From assembly GCA_002150815.3 (NCBI GenBank), contig NDFF03000148.1:1-64000 (forward strand): a stretch of 64,000 bases of DNA, in the 5' to 3' direction. Each line of letters begins with the position of its first letter. Within the stretch, counting starts at the first letter, position 1. This DNA comes from Grammothele lineata (Eukaryota > Basidiomycota > Agaricomycetes > Polyporales > Polyporaceae). The position numbers and the translations under genes are program-made. The notes under the pieces were generated by a model. It ran no database searches. It saw only the letters and a program-made list of their open reading frames with translations, and had not been told where the DNA came from. This document shows positions 1 through 10,984 of this stretch, in pieces.

Positions 1-878
1 TTCCACCGTTGTATTACAATTGCCCAGGTACCCCCCATTTTCGTGGTCAAAAAGTGCCCAGGCTGTTGTAAAACCCTAGGGGTTGTAAAAAAGCATGTAG
101 GGAGGTTGTAAAACCCACTAGGGGTATGTTTTGTACAACTACATGTGTAGATTGTAAAAGGGTATGTATGTATGTATTGTAAAAGCATGTAGGGATGTAT
201 TGTAAAAGCCCGTAGAAGTGTTGTAAAAGCATGTAGGGGCATTGTAAAAGCCCGTGGAACTGTTGTAAAAGCATGTAGGAGTGTTGTAAAAAGCATGTAG
301 AAGCGTTGTAAAAGCATGTAGGGATGTATTGTAAAAGCCCGTAGAACTGTTGTAAAAGCATGTAGAAGCGTTGTAAAAGCATGTAGGGGTGTTGTAAAAG
401 CATGTAGGGATGTATTGTAAAAGCCTGTAGAACTGTTGTAAAAGTGTGTAGGGGTGTTGTAAAAGCATGTAGGGGTGTTGTAAAAGCATGTAGAAGCGTT
501 GTAAAAGTGTGTAGGGGTGTTGTAAAAGCATGTAGAAGCGTTGTAAAAGTGTGTAGAACGCTCGATCGGGCGCTTCAGGCCTACCAAAAAGGGTAGCAAA
601 ATAGATCAGGTCTCGGGAAGGGTGCGTCTGTACCCCAGCCAATTCTCGGCCAAATCACACGAAACGGGATGCGTTCGAATGCTTAAAGCAAGGGTTATCG
701 AAGGCGACCATTGCGTGGGTAGCGCGTTACGCAGAGACGCTTCCCCGGAGCATCCAGCGTAGGAAACGGGCGGACGTTGCTGCATTGATATGCTCCCACC
801 GCTGTTCATTCGGGCACGGGTTCGTCATAGGTGGGACATCGTATATTGCTTCTACTACAGTACATGAAGACATATTAA
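1..878 (-). repeat. Left arm of a large inverted repeat
   Basis: Reading this stretch on the minus strand reproduces 31085-32342 on the plus strand with only scattered differences. Homology starts at the window edge (base 1 pairs with about 32342), so the arm probably extends outside the window. It fades near 878, just inside the shared CTACTACAGTACATG stretch. The arm contains a 21-bp minisatellite and the undisturbed target site (651-655) of the solo LTR that sits in the other arm. Whether the two arms are copies of one mobile element or one segmental inverted duplication cannot be decided here. Confidence 0.85.
60..560. repeat. 21-bp minisatellite (left copy)
   Basis: About two dozen tandem units begin TTGTAAAAGCATGTAG and end in variants such as GGGTG, AAGCG or AACTG. 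Because 21 is a multiple of three, all frames stay open and give spurious ORFs rich in LLQ or CFYN repeats. Compared with the right copy, this array carries roughly three additional units, so it varies in copy number. No gene is supported here. Confidence 0.9.
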
Positions 879-1189
879 CCACTGGAGACGAGCCATGCTA
901 GCCACGCGCGTTCATAATCTGCATCATGCCGCGAATAACGAGCCTACACCTCTACCCGAATCGGCAGAGCGCCGGCTTGTGCATTCGTAGGATCGACACT
1001 CCAGATGTGCACGCGCGTGCGCCAATACACGGAGCGTAGCCTGTGAGCGCTGGTCCTCTTCATGCGTGTGCACTCGCCAGATGGTGCAATGGCATTGAGT
1101 GCGAATAGCGCTCACTGCCTTGGCCGACGTAGCCAGTGGGATCAGGGATACCGGGGCATACGACTATGTGTCCCCTACACTGGCGTCAT

Positions 1190-1450
1190 TGGGGCCAGAG
1201 ACGGCGAGTGCTAGTGCTGTGCTAGTGCCAGGGCGCGGGCGGCGGAAGCGCACGACCAGCCGTGCTCCGTGCTGGTGTCGTTGGAGCTGGAGACCGCAGC
1301 GATGCGCACGCGCAGGTGATGCGGAGCTCAATGACTGCGGGTGCGCGCGACAAGCCGTTCTCCGCGCAGGTGCCGCTCGGATATCCTTAGGGCAGGAAAG
1401 GGCGAGAACGCATGCCGTGCTAGTGTCGTTGGTGTCGGACACCCCGAGTG
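1190..1450. repeat. Degenerate GC-rich minisatellite remnants
   Basis: Several spaced motifs resemble GTGCTGGTGTCGTTGG, the same core that is tandemly repeated at 30.1-30.8 kb and again near 22.1-22.2 kb. Units are degenerate and irregularly spaced. The surrounding stretch from about 880 to 2255 has no exon structure or protein that I can recognise. Confidence 0.45.
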
Positions 1451-2255
1451 CGCGCGGGTCCAAGCGTCGCGGGGATCGGAGTTGTCAGGCGTACGCGCGC
1501 TGATGTGGTTGGGACCGCGACCAGACAACGAAATTGCGAGTTCAGAGTAGAGAGATCGACGCTGAAATCCGCGATTTGCCTGACGTCTATGTTAACGACA
1601 CGTGGCGGGTCGTTGAGCGGGCACGCACCGAGCAAGAGCAGAAAGCATGGGCTGCCTCCGCGCGGGAAGCGTGGCCAACTCAGTGCGTGGTCGCGCATTT
1701 ACTACGGGCAAGAACAGCATCGAGCGGGGACGCGCCCTCGATCTAGAGGGGCCGACTCGGGGCTATGCGCGCGGCGAGCGCAGCAAGCGCCAACTCGGGG
1801 GCGCAGGGCGGCGCAGCGTCGGCCGCGCGCCGGTTCGGGGCGAGCACCGGTTCATGTCGAGGGTACCACCAGTCCGCCGCTACTAGGTGCAGGCTACTAC
1901 CTTTAAGTTGATGCCAAATGATGCTGCCGTGGTCTATTGTGGCCATGCTTGGGTCGAGACAGGAGCGCGCAGGGACAGATGAACTGTGATAATCCATATC
2001 AGGGCAGTACATCCAGAACGCGTACAACTAAGGATGGCGTACACACGAAGACGTCCATGGTGAGAGAGTGGGTGGGAAAGAGAGAGTGGGGGGAGCGTGT
2101 GCAGAGGACTATTGTACTATAGCGAAGCACGTATTAGGTAGGAAGGTATAATAGGGCGATGAAAGGACAGGGCACGGGCGAGTCTAAGACTTACGACGCT
2201 TCCGTGATGGCTGTCCACCGAGCCGTCCCTGTAGAATTTTTATGTCGTCCACTGA

Positions 2256-2354
2256 TTTTCCTGCGGGTCACACTGCAGTGCGCCCTAATTTGTCCGCGCG
2301 CACCCTCTGCTGCCAACGTCGTGTCGCGGACTCGACACGACGTTTACAGGAAAA
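2256..2354 (+). mobile_element. MITE, copy A (99 bp)
   Basis: Perfect 8-bp terminal inverted repeats TTTTCCTG (2256-2263) and CAGGAAAA (2347-2354) bound a 99-bp unit. Inside is a perfect 12-bp hairpin (arms 2314-2325 and 2332-2343, AACGTCGTGTCG). The whole unit aligns with the reverse complement of 18271-18368: shared blocks include the outer TTTTCYTGC end, CACACTGCAGTGC, CTCTGCTGCC-like sequence and the ACGTCGTGT...ACACGACGT core. A second hairpin, GTTTACAGGAA (2342-2352) with 2368-2378, overlaps the right end. No clear target duplication was found. Confidence 0.7.
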
Positions 2355-2439
2355 CATGTCCCTACACTTCCTGTAAACTACATGTCGTACTTGCGCGCAC
2401 GGGCTTCTCGGCCGCTGGGTCCCTGCTCAGTGCTGGCGG

Positions 2440-2900
2440 CCCGCTCCCCGACGCCGCCACCGCCGCCGCCGCCACTCTGCTCGCTGCCGCCCCGCGCTAA
2501 TCGCCTCCGCCCCCGCCCACGTTGCCGCCGTCGCCCGCCCCGCTCGCTGCTGCCCCGCGCTCATCGCCGCCACCCGCGTCCGCGCTGCCACCATCCCGTA
2601 CTGCCTCCACCCCGTACTGCCTCCACCCCGTACTGCCGCCGTCTGGTGCCCGTCGATGCTGCCTTCGCCCGCCTGTTCACTGCCGCCTCGTGCTCATCGC
2701 CGCCGTTCGCGCCCACGTTGCCGCCGCCCCGTGCCCGTCGACGCTACTACCACCCGCAGCCTGATCGCTGCCGCCCCGCGCTCATCGCCGATGCGCTTGC
2801 CCTCTTCTCGGGGTGTGCCGCAGCCCCACTCATTGCTGTACGGATGGTCGTCCTCGTCGCAGTCGTGCGCGCAGCCACCCACTGCCGCCCCACCCGCTGC
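2440..2900. repeat. CCG-rich degenerate repeat tract
   Basis: The tract is dominated by imperfect repeats of GCTGCCGCCCCGCGCTCATC, with one short stretch (about 2590-2640) that repeats a unit ending CCCCGTACTGCC. Open frames through it are alanine/proline/arginine-rich on every strand and have no domain. It is most simply read as a degenerate satellite next to the KDZ/TET block. Confidence 0.6.
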
Positions 2901-3080
2901 TACAGCGCATGATCTCGTCGCCGTGCGCGCCGTTGTCGCGTTACCGGCCATTGGGGTGCGTGCTCGTGCTCATGGTTAGGACAAGACTCGCCACAGCCGC
3001 GGTCGTCCTCATTACGATTAGGGTTGTGCTCGCTGACTGCGTTCGTCCTCGTAGCGCTGAGCTGAACGCGTCATGGTTGC

Positions 3081-3344
3081 GTGCGCGATCGCCATCGACC
3101 CGCTCGTTGCACAGGATCTTGGCCTTGACGTTGTCGATGGTGTCGGAGGACTCGTCCTCAAGCGTGATCATCTTTCCAGTGAGTGTCTTCACGAAGATCT
3201 GCATGGTTGGAGTGGGGTGCGCGATCCCCGTCGACCCGCTCGTTGCACATGATCTTGGCCTTGACGTTGTCGATGGTGTCGGAGGACTCAACCTCAGGCG
3301 TGATCGTGTTGCCAGTGAGGGACTTGCATGGTTGGAGTGAGATG
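3081..3344 (-). pseudogene. Tandem ubiquitin gene fragment (two partial units)
   Basis: Two tandem units of about 130 bp (3217-3344 and 3081-3216) each encode on the minus strand the first ~34 residues of ubiquitin. The downstream unit starts [11 protein letters not shown] and continues through [13 protein letters not shown]. Both then run into the same unrelated tail ([10 protein letters not shown]) instead of the rest of the 76-residue fold, so the break predates the duplication. Lys27 and Lys29 are kept, but the Lys48, Lys63 and C-terminal GG segment is missing. The upstream unit has lost the initiating residues (CKSLTGN). The fragments lie 95 bp beyond the 3' end of the KDZ transposase gene and could have been picked up by that element; this is inference. 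Not a functional ubiquitin gene. Confidence 0.85.
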
Positions 3345-3438
3345 TGTGCGTAGAGGATGGGGATGGGTCCATCTAAGAGAGACGGGGAGTACACACTCGT
3401 CCCCCACATGAGTTCCCGTCGTTAACGCCAACACCAGA

Positions 3439-6400
3439 TTAGTCCTCTTCGTTCTCTTCGTCCCGGTTGATGTCAAGGTGGATCATGGCGTGCACTGGAG
3501 GACTGCCAGCCTCGGTAACGTCATCGCTGGGTGGTCGCAGCGCTTGCTGGACGCGAAAACGAATGGCGGCCCACTTCGCTTCGAAGTTGTCGGCGATAGC
3601 AGTTTCCATGGCAGCATGTTCGTCTGCGTAGGCCTTGAGTCCTTCATCCAACTCGTCGTCAACGGGTTTTGTGGGTGATGCTTGGCCTTGTCGATGAGAG
3701 CGACGGAGGTTCCACTCCGACGCCTCATGGCGTGTCGAGGCGATGACTCGTCGCATCTCCTCGTGGAGAAGGCGCACTTGCTCTATCCAACGTGCTGCAC
3801 GGGCCCTGGCCTTGGCCCACTCTGCACGAAGCGCTAGTATTGCAAAGAGGTCAGCATGCGCGTTAGGGCGTGTGATAGGGACTTACCATCGCAGAGCCCC
3901 CAGTCATTCCCTCCCTCTGCTACCCCAGTATCTCCACTATACCATATCCAGGAGAGCGTCCGACGTCCCTCGCCGACTGAGACAGCACCTTCCAGGGGGA
4001 CACTCCGTTGAGCTTCAGCTGACTCGGAATCGCCCATCCGACGGACGAATTCAACTTCAGCTTCTTCCTCGGCGTTGAGATGCCGCTCGTTGAGGCCAAC
4101 GAGGTCGGTGTCTAGGAGAGGTTTTAAAACTATCTCCCAATCGCCAGGTCCGCGAAGCTCGTGGACGGCGGCGCGCGCAACGCGGTAGCGCGTGGCGGCA
4201 TTCCTTACAGCCTCCTCGACGGAAGACTGCATCGTTCGAGCTCGAGTGCCCGTCCGCTGGCCGTTCACATTCACAACCTTGTCTTGCACGTAGGCGGTCC
4301 GCATGCGAAGGGAGTGGCGCAGGTCAGACAGTGCGTCGAATGCATCCGCGTACTGCAGATCGTTCTCGATTTCGATAAGTTTGTCGGAGCAGATGGTCGC
4401 GCGCTGTGCGCGGGGGATGTCGGAAGGGAGAATAATCGGATATGTCTCGACGTCGTCCGGGGAGAGGGGGCGATCGGGAGGGGAGGCGAGGGGCATGTAT
4501 GCGGTTTGCATCTCCCGAAAGGTCTGAATCCGTCGGAGAAGGGCCGAAATACGCTTCTGGAACTGCACCTTCTCCAGGACTGTGTTTGATTCCTTCCGTT
4601 GAACCGAAAGGCTACGCCTACTCTGCGATGAGTTGCTATGAAGGACAGAAAAATGTGGGGAAACACTCACTGCGAAGCACGAATATCAAGGCCCTCAACG
4701 ATAAACGAACTTGGCCCAGCCTCATGCACAGCTGCCTGGCCATGGACCGCAGCCAAGTTCTCCTCCGCGAGAAGGCGCAAGCGTACGTCGGCACGAGATA
4801 CTTCTGCAACGACAAGCCGAGCGGTTAGAACAGAACACCATTGCAAAGCGCATGACTCACTGGGCTTAGGAAGCAAAAAAGGACTGGGATTCTTGACACG
4901 ATCTGCTTCCCACGCAAGCACCATCGATTCCCACTGGCCCACGTCACTAGGCCGTGTTTGGCGGAGATTTGCGTCAAACTTTTCGAAGTCTTCCTTGAAG
5001 GCAAACGCGGCCGGAAGTGCCTCAAGCTGAAGGCGAAGCAGATCGTCGCCTGCAATACTGTTCAGCGGAACAGTCAAGAGAATGCAAGAGCAGCTGCTTA
5101 CCTAGCTGAACAGTCTTGCGCCAGTTGGAGAATCCACAGAAGTCGTCCAACGTTTCCCATCGCGATCCGCGCCCCATCTCCCGAGTGCTAGGGGCAGCGG
5201 CATGCAGCCTCCACCAAAGCCTCTCAACGCCTTCGCCATCCCATCTGGCAATATGGAGGGTATAGTTGGGCGAGTAGGTCCCTTGGCACTCAGTCTTGTG
5301 GGCGCCGATGTGGAACTTGGGGACGACGAAAACCCATGCATCTGCGGGAAGGTCAAGCCGAATATGGTCCGGTAGGTCTTCGGCTCTAATGAAAAAGGAC
5401 TTTTCATGCTCGCACGCCACGTCGTACGAGTCTTTGATGAGTCGAACGCCCTTCCCCTTCACTGCAGAAGCAAGCAAATAGTCGATGTTCGCCCATCTGA
5501 AGGCGGTCAGTATGGAATAGCACAGACTGCTTAATTACCCACCTCTCGCCCTTCTGCATATCGCCGAGGCCGTTGCTCATGAACAGCTCATGCCGGCAAC
5601 TGACGGCAATCACACCCGTCGCACGAAGGCCCTTCGAGTTTCGAGTGAGTGCATTGAGAAGGGCCGCAAAACCCGAACACGTGCGAATCTGTAACCGCTG
5701 TAAGTAAGAACTGAGGTAGCCTTGGACGAAGTACCTACATCGTCTTGAGTAGCATGTTTCAACACGTACTCCTCGTACGGAGCATTGTCCACGAAGTATG
5801 CCAGGCCAGGAGCTAGCCAAGGGTCCTCGTGTGCACTCGAGCGCAGCCGACTCTTGAGACGGAAGTTGGCATCCTGTGACACCATCAACTGGTAGAGCCA
5901 GCTAGGCTTTGTTAGACAGACAGAACTCCAAGGAAGTACAAGCAACGACTTACGCATCATCCTTGCCGGCCTCCTCCCATCCCGTCGGCAGGTTCTTTTG
6001 AGGGTTTGGACAGGCCCGGCATGCCACCGCAAGCCCTCCACGCGGGGTTCCGCCGATCCCGGTGGCGTCGTGAGCTCTTCCTGCACGCTTCGCCATGGTG
6101 ACATGCCGCCACTGTCGAATCATCGTAGCGAAGGCCTCGGACCGGTCCTGGAACGACAATGAGTTCGATCGTGGAGTCAGGGGTTTGCCAAAACACACCG
6201 GAAGTCGCTCAAGTCCCATGTTATCAGTGAGCAACTCAAGGGTGGCATAGAAATCGTAGGCCGTCATCTTGCCTTGCAGGTTGAGCAGGTGAAATTGCCG
6301 GAGGACATTAAGTGTGGCACAAGTCCGGGGCTCGACGGGTGTTGCGGGCCACCAAGCCATCCGCAGGAGCGCGACTCGGCGTGATGCACCGTTACAGCTG

Positions 6401-7220
6401 CAGAACTGCACATCTACAACGTGCAAGCCGTTTACGTGGAGCACCGTCATCGGAACGAGACGTCCTTCGTGCGTGAGACACGGCTCTCCCGGGGCATGGG
6501 AAGGCCGTACCACTAGCCCGAGGTCCCTTAAAGAGGTGCGCTTGAAGAATGTGCCTTCCCATGACTGTAGAAGAACAACTGGTCAGACGGACAAGACGTG
6601 AAGAGAGCTAGTGAAGACCTACCTCAATGCGATGCAGAGGCCGCCTCAAGTGCTCAGAAAGCACGCAGTCTTGGCAGAGGAGCTCGCCGCTGAAACAGTC
6701 TCGGCAGCGGAATTGTGGGGGCCGCTCACTGCAGAGGGAGCAAGAAGTTTGCCGGGCATGCCTTCCCCGCCCTTCGAGGCGCACGCACTCGTCGAGGTAC
6801 TCATCCCGGTACGGTAGCCATACTCTAAGGGGCTCGTCCTGAGTTCGTCAGTCCCTCTGCCGCACATAGGCCGATAGATGCACATACCGAGCTAGCGTAA
6901 CGCTTTGCCTTCTCTTTGGCCACTACTGTGATGCCCTCCAGCCCCTCCACAGGCTCTGCTGAGGCTGGAACGTCGAACGCGGGGTCGGGAGCGGCCTCCT
7001 CGAGGCCGCCGTCGTGAGGCGCTACCACTGGGAAGTCGACTTGCTCCAAGCAGGGATCGCCCGCTGGCTCCGGCGCCTCGCGGGGGAGCGTGCGCGAAGA
7101 CGTAATGCGCCGGCGACCGTCTTCCGAGACCGTGGTCGACTTCAAGACATGCTTGGGCCTGTAGAACGAGGAGCTTGCCTTACTCTTTCCCCTAGTCGTG
7201 TTCTGAGAGGAGGCCCGCAT
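3439..7220 (-). CDS. KDZ-family transposase, complete (copy 1)
   Basis: Eleven exons with consistent splice phases give a 1,090-residue protein: 6888-7220, 6623-6838, 6199-6564, 5954-6147, 5739-5901, 5543-5697, 5102-5496, 4861-5049, 4671-4803, 3887-4620, 3439-3833. It belongs to the Kyakuja-Dileera-Zisupton transposases. Visible landmarks are the N-terminal CxC cysteine cluster (Cys at about 144, 147, 156, 159, 166, 169 and His 174, 180), a KRAGRAHD segment in exon 4, TCSGFAALLNALT and GDMQKGERWANID, then DSYDVACEH and VPKFHIGAHKTEC of the RNase H-fold core, and the C-terminal helical region ending in LSWIW and LLHEEMRRVI. No stop or frameshift was found. It lies 202 bp downstream of a TET/JBP gene on the same strand, an association known from fungal KDZ elements. 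Element ends were not located. Confidence 0.9.
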
Positions 7221-7421
7221 TTTCGCTGGGGACGGCTGCAGACGGCTGCTCTTTTATGTAGAGGGAGCGCCCTCATTCTTACGCGAAATCTGACACGTGG
7301 AAAACATACATTGCATCCTGACACAGTAACACGTCAACAAACACCCGCCAGCGTGGAGGCGGCGGCACATACCAGACAGCACAGAAACGCGCAGATACTC
7401 GTAAAGCCGCAACAGCCACGC

Positions 7422-9361
7422 CTACAGCTCTCCTCGCCTCAGCGCCTCTCGGTCCTCCTCCAAGCTCTCCAAAGTTGAAAAGAGTTTGACTCGCTCCTCT
7501 GCACGCGTAGAAAGTCGGTCTTGAAGGGCCTCGCTGGCGGAAGGGTCGGCGAGGGCGAAGTCTGCAAAAGTGCGAAAACCACACTCCAGCCACCGACGAA
7601 GGCTGCCGGAGCAGTACTGCGTCATGGAGCGTCTCGTTTCGCCCGGCTGGATCGTGACATTGGCGTGCGGGACGACGGCCGAGGGAATCCAGACGTTAGC
7701 TCCGGGCGGGAACTCAACGCAAACGCGTGGCTTGAGGAGCAGAAGATGCCCGCCTTTCTTCGAGTTGAAGCGGCCAAGGGCTGTGATATGGCACCAGTTG
7801 ATTGGATCATTAGCCGCGTCGACGTGGGGAACGCATTCGGTAGCAGGGCCGAGGTTGAACGTAACAGCGGGGTAAATGCTGCGTTTGAAGTTGAGAGATA
7901 GGCCGTGGTGCTCAAATACCTGCCGCACTGTAGACCGCATCTCTGCATAGATGCGGGGCGCGAAGGAAGCGAGCATACCTGTGGGGGATAAATGACGTGC
8001 GAAGTACAATAAAAAGGGCTACGCACTACTGCCGTACGCGGCGATTCGTTGGATCGCAGGGGAGTCGCACAACGCGCGCAGAACCCTCGCGTTCCTCTTT
8101 GTATTGCAGATCACGCCTGGTTCCTGTCGGAGAATGAGCGCCACTCGCGAGGACTGGCCAGAGAACACACCTTGCGCCCAGTACCGTGTGAGGCGCCGCA
8201 TGCGAGGGCCCCAAACCTCCCCCTCTTGTGATCTTCCTGCTCTTTCGTAAGGCGTACCTCCCGGCGCGCTCCAGCGATCAAGCGGTCGGCTTCTTCAACC
8301 ACTCGGTCGTACCCTGGGCCCTTGGGGCGGCCGCCAAATACGGCAATGATGCGCCGCTCCGAGTCGAGCAGAACCATCACCGACCTACGCCTCTTCAACG
8401 GCGGCCCAATGCGGAGGGAAGAAGAAGCGTACCTGCCGTCCCAGTCGTACACGGGTATCCCCTCCCGAATCACCCTATCCAACGACCAGAGTTCCGCCTT
8501 GAGTCCTGTCAGCCGCTTCCCAAGAAACGCTCCTTTGGCAACGTGTGCCAGCGGGAAAGAGTCGGCTTTGATGAGTCGCGATGGGTCCACTTGCTTCGAC
8601 GTCGAGGACTTGGGTTTGCCGCCGTACTCAGAATCTCTCTTCAGCGAACGCTTGGCGGGGCGCGTCTCACGCTTGCGCTCCTTTCGACGCCGCTGCCAGC
8701 GCGTAAGGACGCGCGCGGAGCCATCGTCGGGGGAAGGATGCCCGCCCGCGGCCGCAGCAGCCTGAACGCTGTGAGTGCGCCTTGGACTTCCTACGACGGG
8801 TGGGCCGGGGGGAGGGACAAGATCCGAGTCTTGGAAGAGGAAGGGCGGACTGCTGCTTGCGACTGGTAGAGGTGCTGCATCGCTGGAAGGAAGCAGGGGC
8901 GGTGGCATACTGGATGAGGGACGGGGAGACGCAAGAGGGGCCAACTCGTCCAAAGCCGAACCTTGCGCAACGGCCGCAGTATCCGGCGGCGGAAGGGGGG
9001 GCGACGGTGCGGCGGAGAGAACGGGTGAGCGGTAAGGAGAGGGGAGCGGAGAGAGCTCCCCCGAGAACCAATCTTCTTCGTCTTCGTCGCGGAGTAGCAG
9101 TAGCGGTTCGTAGGAAAGAGGGGAGGAGCGGGCGGGGTCGGAGAGGGCGGAGAGCGGAACGAAAGCCCAATCGTCGCCGGTGCGACGCGGATCGACGGCT
9201 GCATCCTTGATGAGCTGGGTCGCATCCCATTCGGTGTCTATGGTATTGAAGGCAGCAGGGCGTGCGAGGGAAGCCTGGAGAGAAACCGTAAGTGTGGGAG
9301 GCCAACACCCCCCGTCGGAACGCGAAACGCGACCGAGGTCATAACGCACGGGAGAAGACAT
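7422..9361 (-). CDS. TET/JBP-type 2-oxoglutarate/Fe(II) dioxygenase (copy 1)
   Basis: Four exons (8433-9361, 8172-8394, 8027-8096, 7422-7978) give 592 residues in consistent phase. The first ~280 residues are low-complexity and Pro/Ser-rich, then basic (RRRKERKRETRPAKR). The catalytic double-stranded beta-helix is mostly in exon 4: iron ligands His459-x-Asp461 (PHVDAAND), distal His512 (PHANV), and the 2-oxoglutarate-binding Arg near 523 (GETRRSMTQY). TET/JBP enzymes oxidise 5-methylcytosine or thymine in DNA; in fungi they are expanded together with KDZ transposons. All active-site residues are present, so it is probably active. The start at 9361 is the first ATG of the long exon 1. The second copy at 59868-61649 has the same intron positions and an identical 557-bp last exon length. 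Confidence 0.9.
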
Positions 9362-10380
9362 CTTGCACGCACGACTTACGCGTCGAAAACGCGTAAATCA
9401 GTTTTGAGGACGCGTGAATGGCGAAGAGGGGGAGCGGACGCGTCCGAAGGAAAGGCTGCGCGCCGTGTCAGCACTACCCACTTATCGGGCCTCGGAGGAG
9501 ACCCGTCCAGCGGCAGTGAAAACACAACGAAAATCCAGTCCTACAGAGCGAAAGGAGGCGTGCCCCGGAGGCAGACAAGGGGCGAGGAGGAGGTGGAAGA
9601 GGTAGAAAAGCGCCGGGCGCTCTTCGTGAGGGTACGGCTGGGAAGGTAAACACTCCGTGTTTGGCTATTGACCTTCCATTCTAGGATGCATCTCTTATCT
9701 ATGCTCTTATCTATGCGGAGGCCCTCCCATCGCGCACGAAGGCATTCCGTGGGCTCAGCGAGTCTGAAAGCTAAGTACATCCCGCAATATGTACTCTAAC
9801 GTATGCGAGAACTAACTGTTTTCCATCGGGCCCCATCTCTTTCCGACGGTTGCTCTGTCTCATGCCACAACTCCCCAGACGGTCCGCGAAGAGATCTATA
9901 CTGCGTTCAAGACCCTCACCAGTGGGGCATGCCCTGAGATCGCGCGCAGAGTCCCCGCCTAGCGTGTTGGTCCAGTGAGGTTTAGTTTCCCTCGAAATGT
10001 TCCTGCTGAACGCAGTGTAGATCTCCTCACGGACATACATCGATCGGCTTGCACTGCCGTCCGCTGATCAGTGACATCAAGACCATCATCCCAGGCGCTG
10101 CATGCATACAATGTGAAGTACACCTTCGAGCTCCATGTGTACACAAGTCTGTAATATATATTGCCATTCGAACTGACATAGATTCCCATTATACAATATA
10201 CCGCTATAAGGAAGATGTACACAAAGACGAACGTCCGCACTTTTGTAATCTCGAGCAAGAAGGCTGACACCGGCGAGATGTCTGAAGGCAAATCTCTTTG
10301 CAGACGCACTCAAGCCCCGTCGATGGCGCTCTCCTAGATTTCTATAGTTGTCTCAATGTCAACGTCTCATTCCACGCAGA
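9362..10380. other. No gene recognised
   Basis: This stretch lies upstream of the TET/JBP gene. Open frames are short, occur on both strands and show no family resemblance or convincing exon pattern. The first few hundred bases could hold the TET/JBP promoter, but no specific site can be supported. Confidence 0.5.
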
Positions 10381-10596
10381 GTCGCGCGCATCGTGCAGAA
10401 ACTCGGCTTCGACGCCAAGTTTCCGCACTTCAATGATGTCGCGCGCATCGTGCAGAAACTTGGTTTCGACGCCAAGTTCCCGCTCTCCAGTGACGTCGCG
10501 CGCATCGTGCAGAAACTCGGCTTCGACGCCAAGTTCCTGCTCCCCAATGACGTCGCGCGCATCGTGCAGAAACTCGGTTTCGACACCAAGTTCTAG
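10381..10596 (+). repeat. 57-bp tandem repeat, four units
   Basis: Units start at 10381, 10438, 10495 and 10552, the last partial. Each begins GTCGCGCGCATCGTGCAGAA. The unit length is divisible by three, so a frame stays open through the array: an 82-residue ORF (10348-10596) has four 19-residue repeats, VARIVQKLGFDAKF plus five variable residues. The reverse strand is also open. Differences between units are mostly silent or conservative (CTC/CTT, GGC/GGT), which could hint at past coding, but with no flanking gene I treat it as a minisatellite. Confidence 0.7.
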
Positions 10597-10984
10597 CACT
10601 CAAGGGACGGCATTACTATCAGCCGTGTAAGATGTAGTCTCTACAACATAGTAGCGGACGTTTGCTAACCCACTTCATTGTTCGCTATCAGGTCTATGAA
10701 GAGACACGATGATTTCATCACATTCGGCACTGTACTTCAAGTACAACGGATATCAAGTGCGAGGGATATATGGCTCGGAGCTCTGCGTGGCACACTACAA
10801 TTACGCGCTACTACAGTAGGACTACATCTCTCCGACAATATAATCCTTGCGAGCGGCATCACTAAACTCCACGAGCGCCATCGGAAGGTTGATGTATGAC
10901 TTGAACAGTCCCCTGGGCGAGCTCGGTCGGACCCACTCCGCGCTGAAGACGACGTTAGTACTACTTGATGTACGGCCACAAAAT

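Noticed and set aside
60..560. Regular short repeats resembling a CRISPR array
   Set aside because: Units are directly contiguous 21-mers without unique spacers, and the genome is eukaryotic.
47..642. Long ORFs rich in LLQ or CFYN repeats (also at 31746-32297)
   Set aside because: They are translations of the 21-bp minisatellite in several frames; the unit length keeps every frame open and there is no splice or domain evidence.
2382..2979. Alanine/proline/arginine-rich ORFs of up to 176 residues
   Set aside because: They arise from the CCG-rich degenerate repeat tract and are open on both strands.
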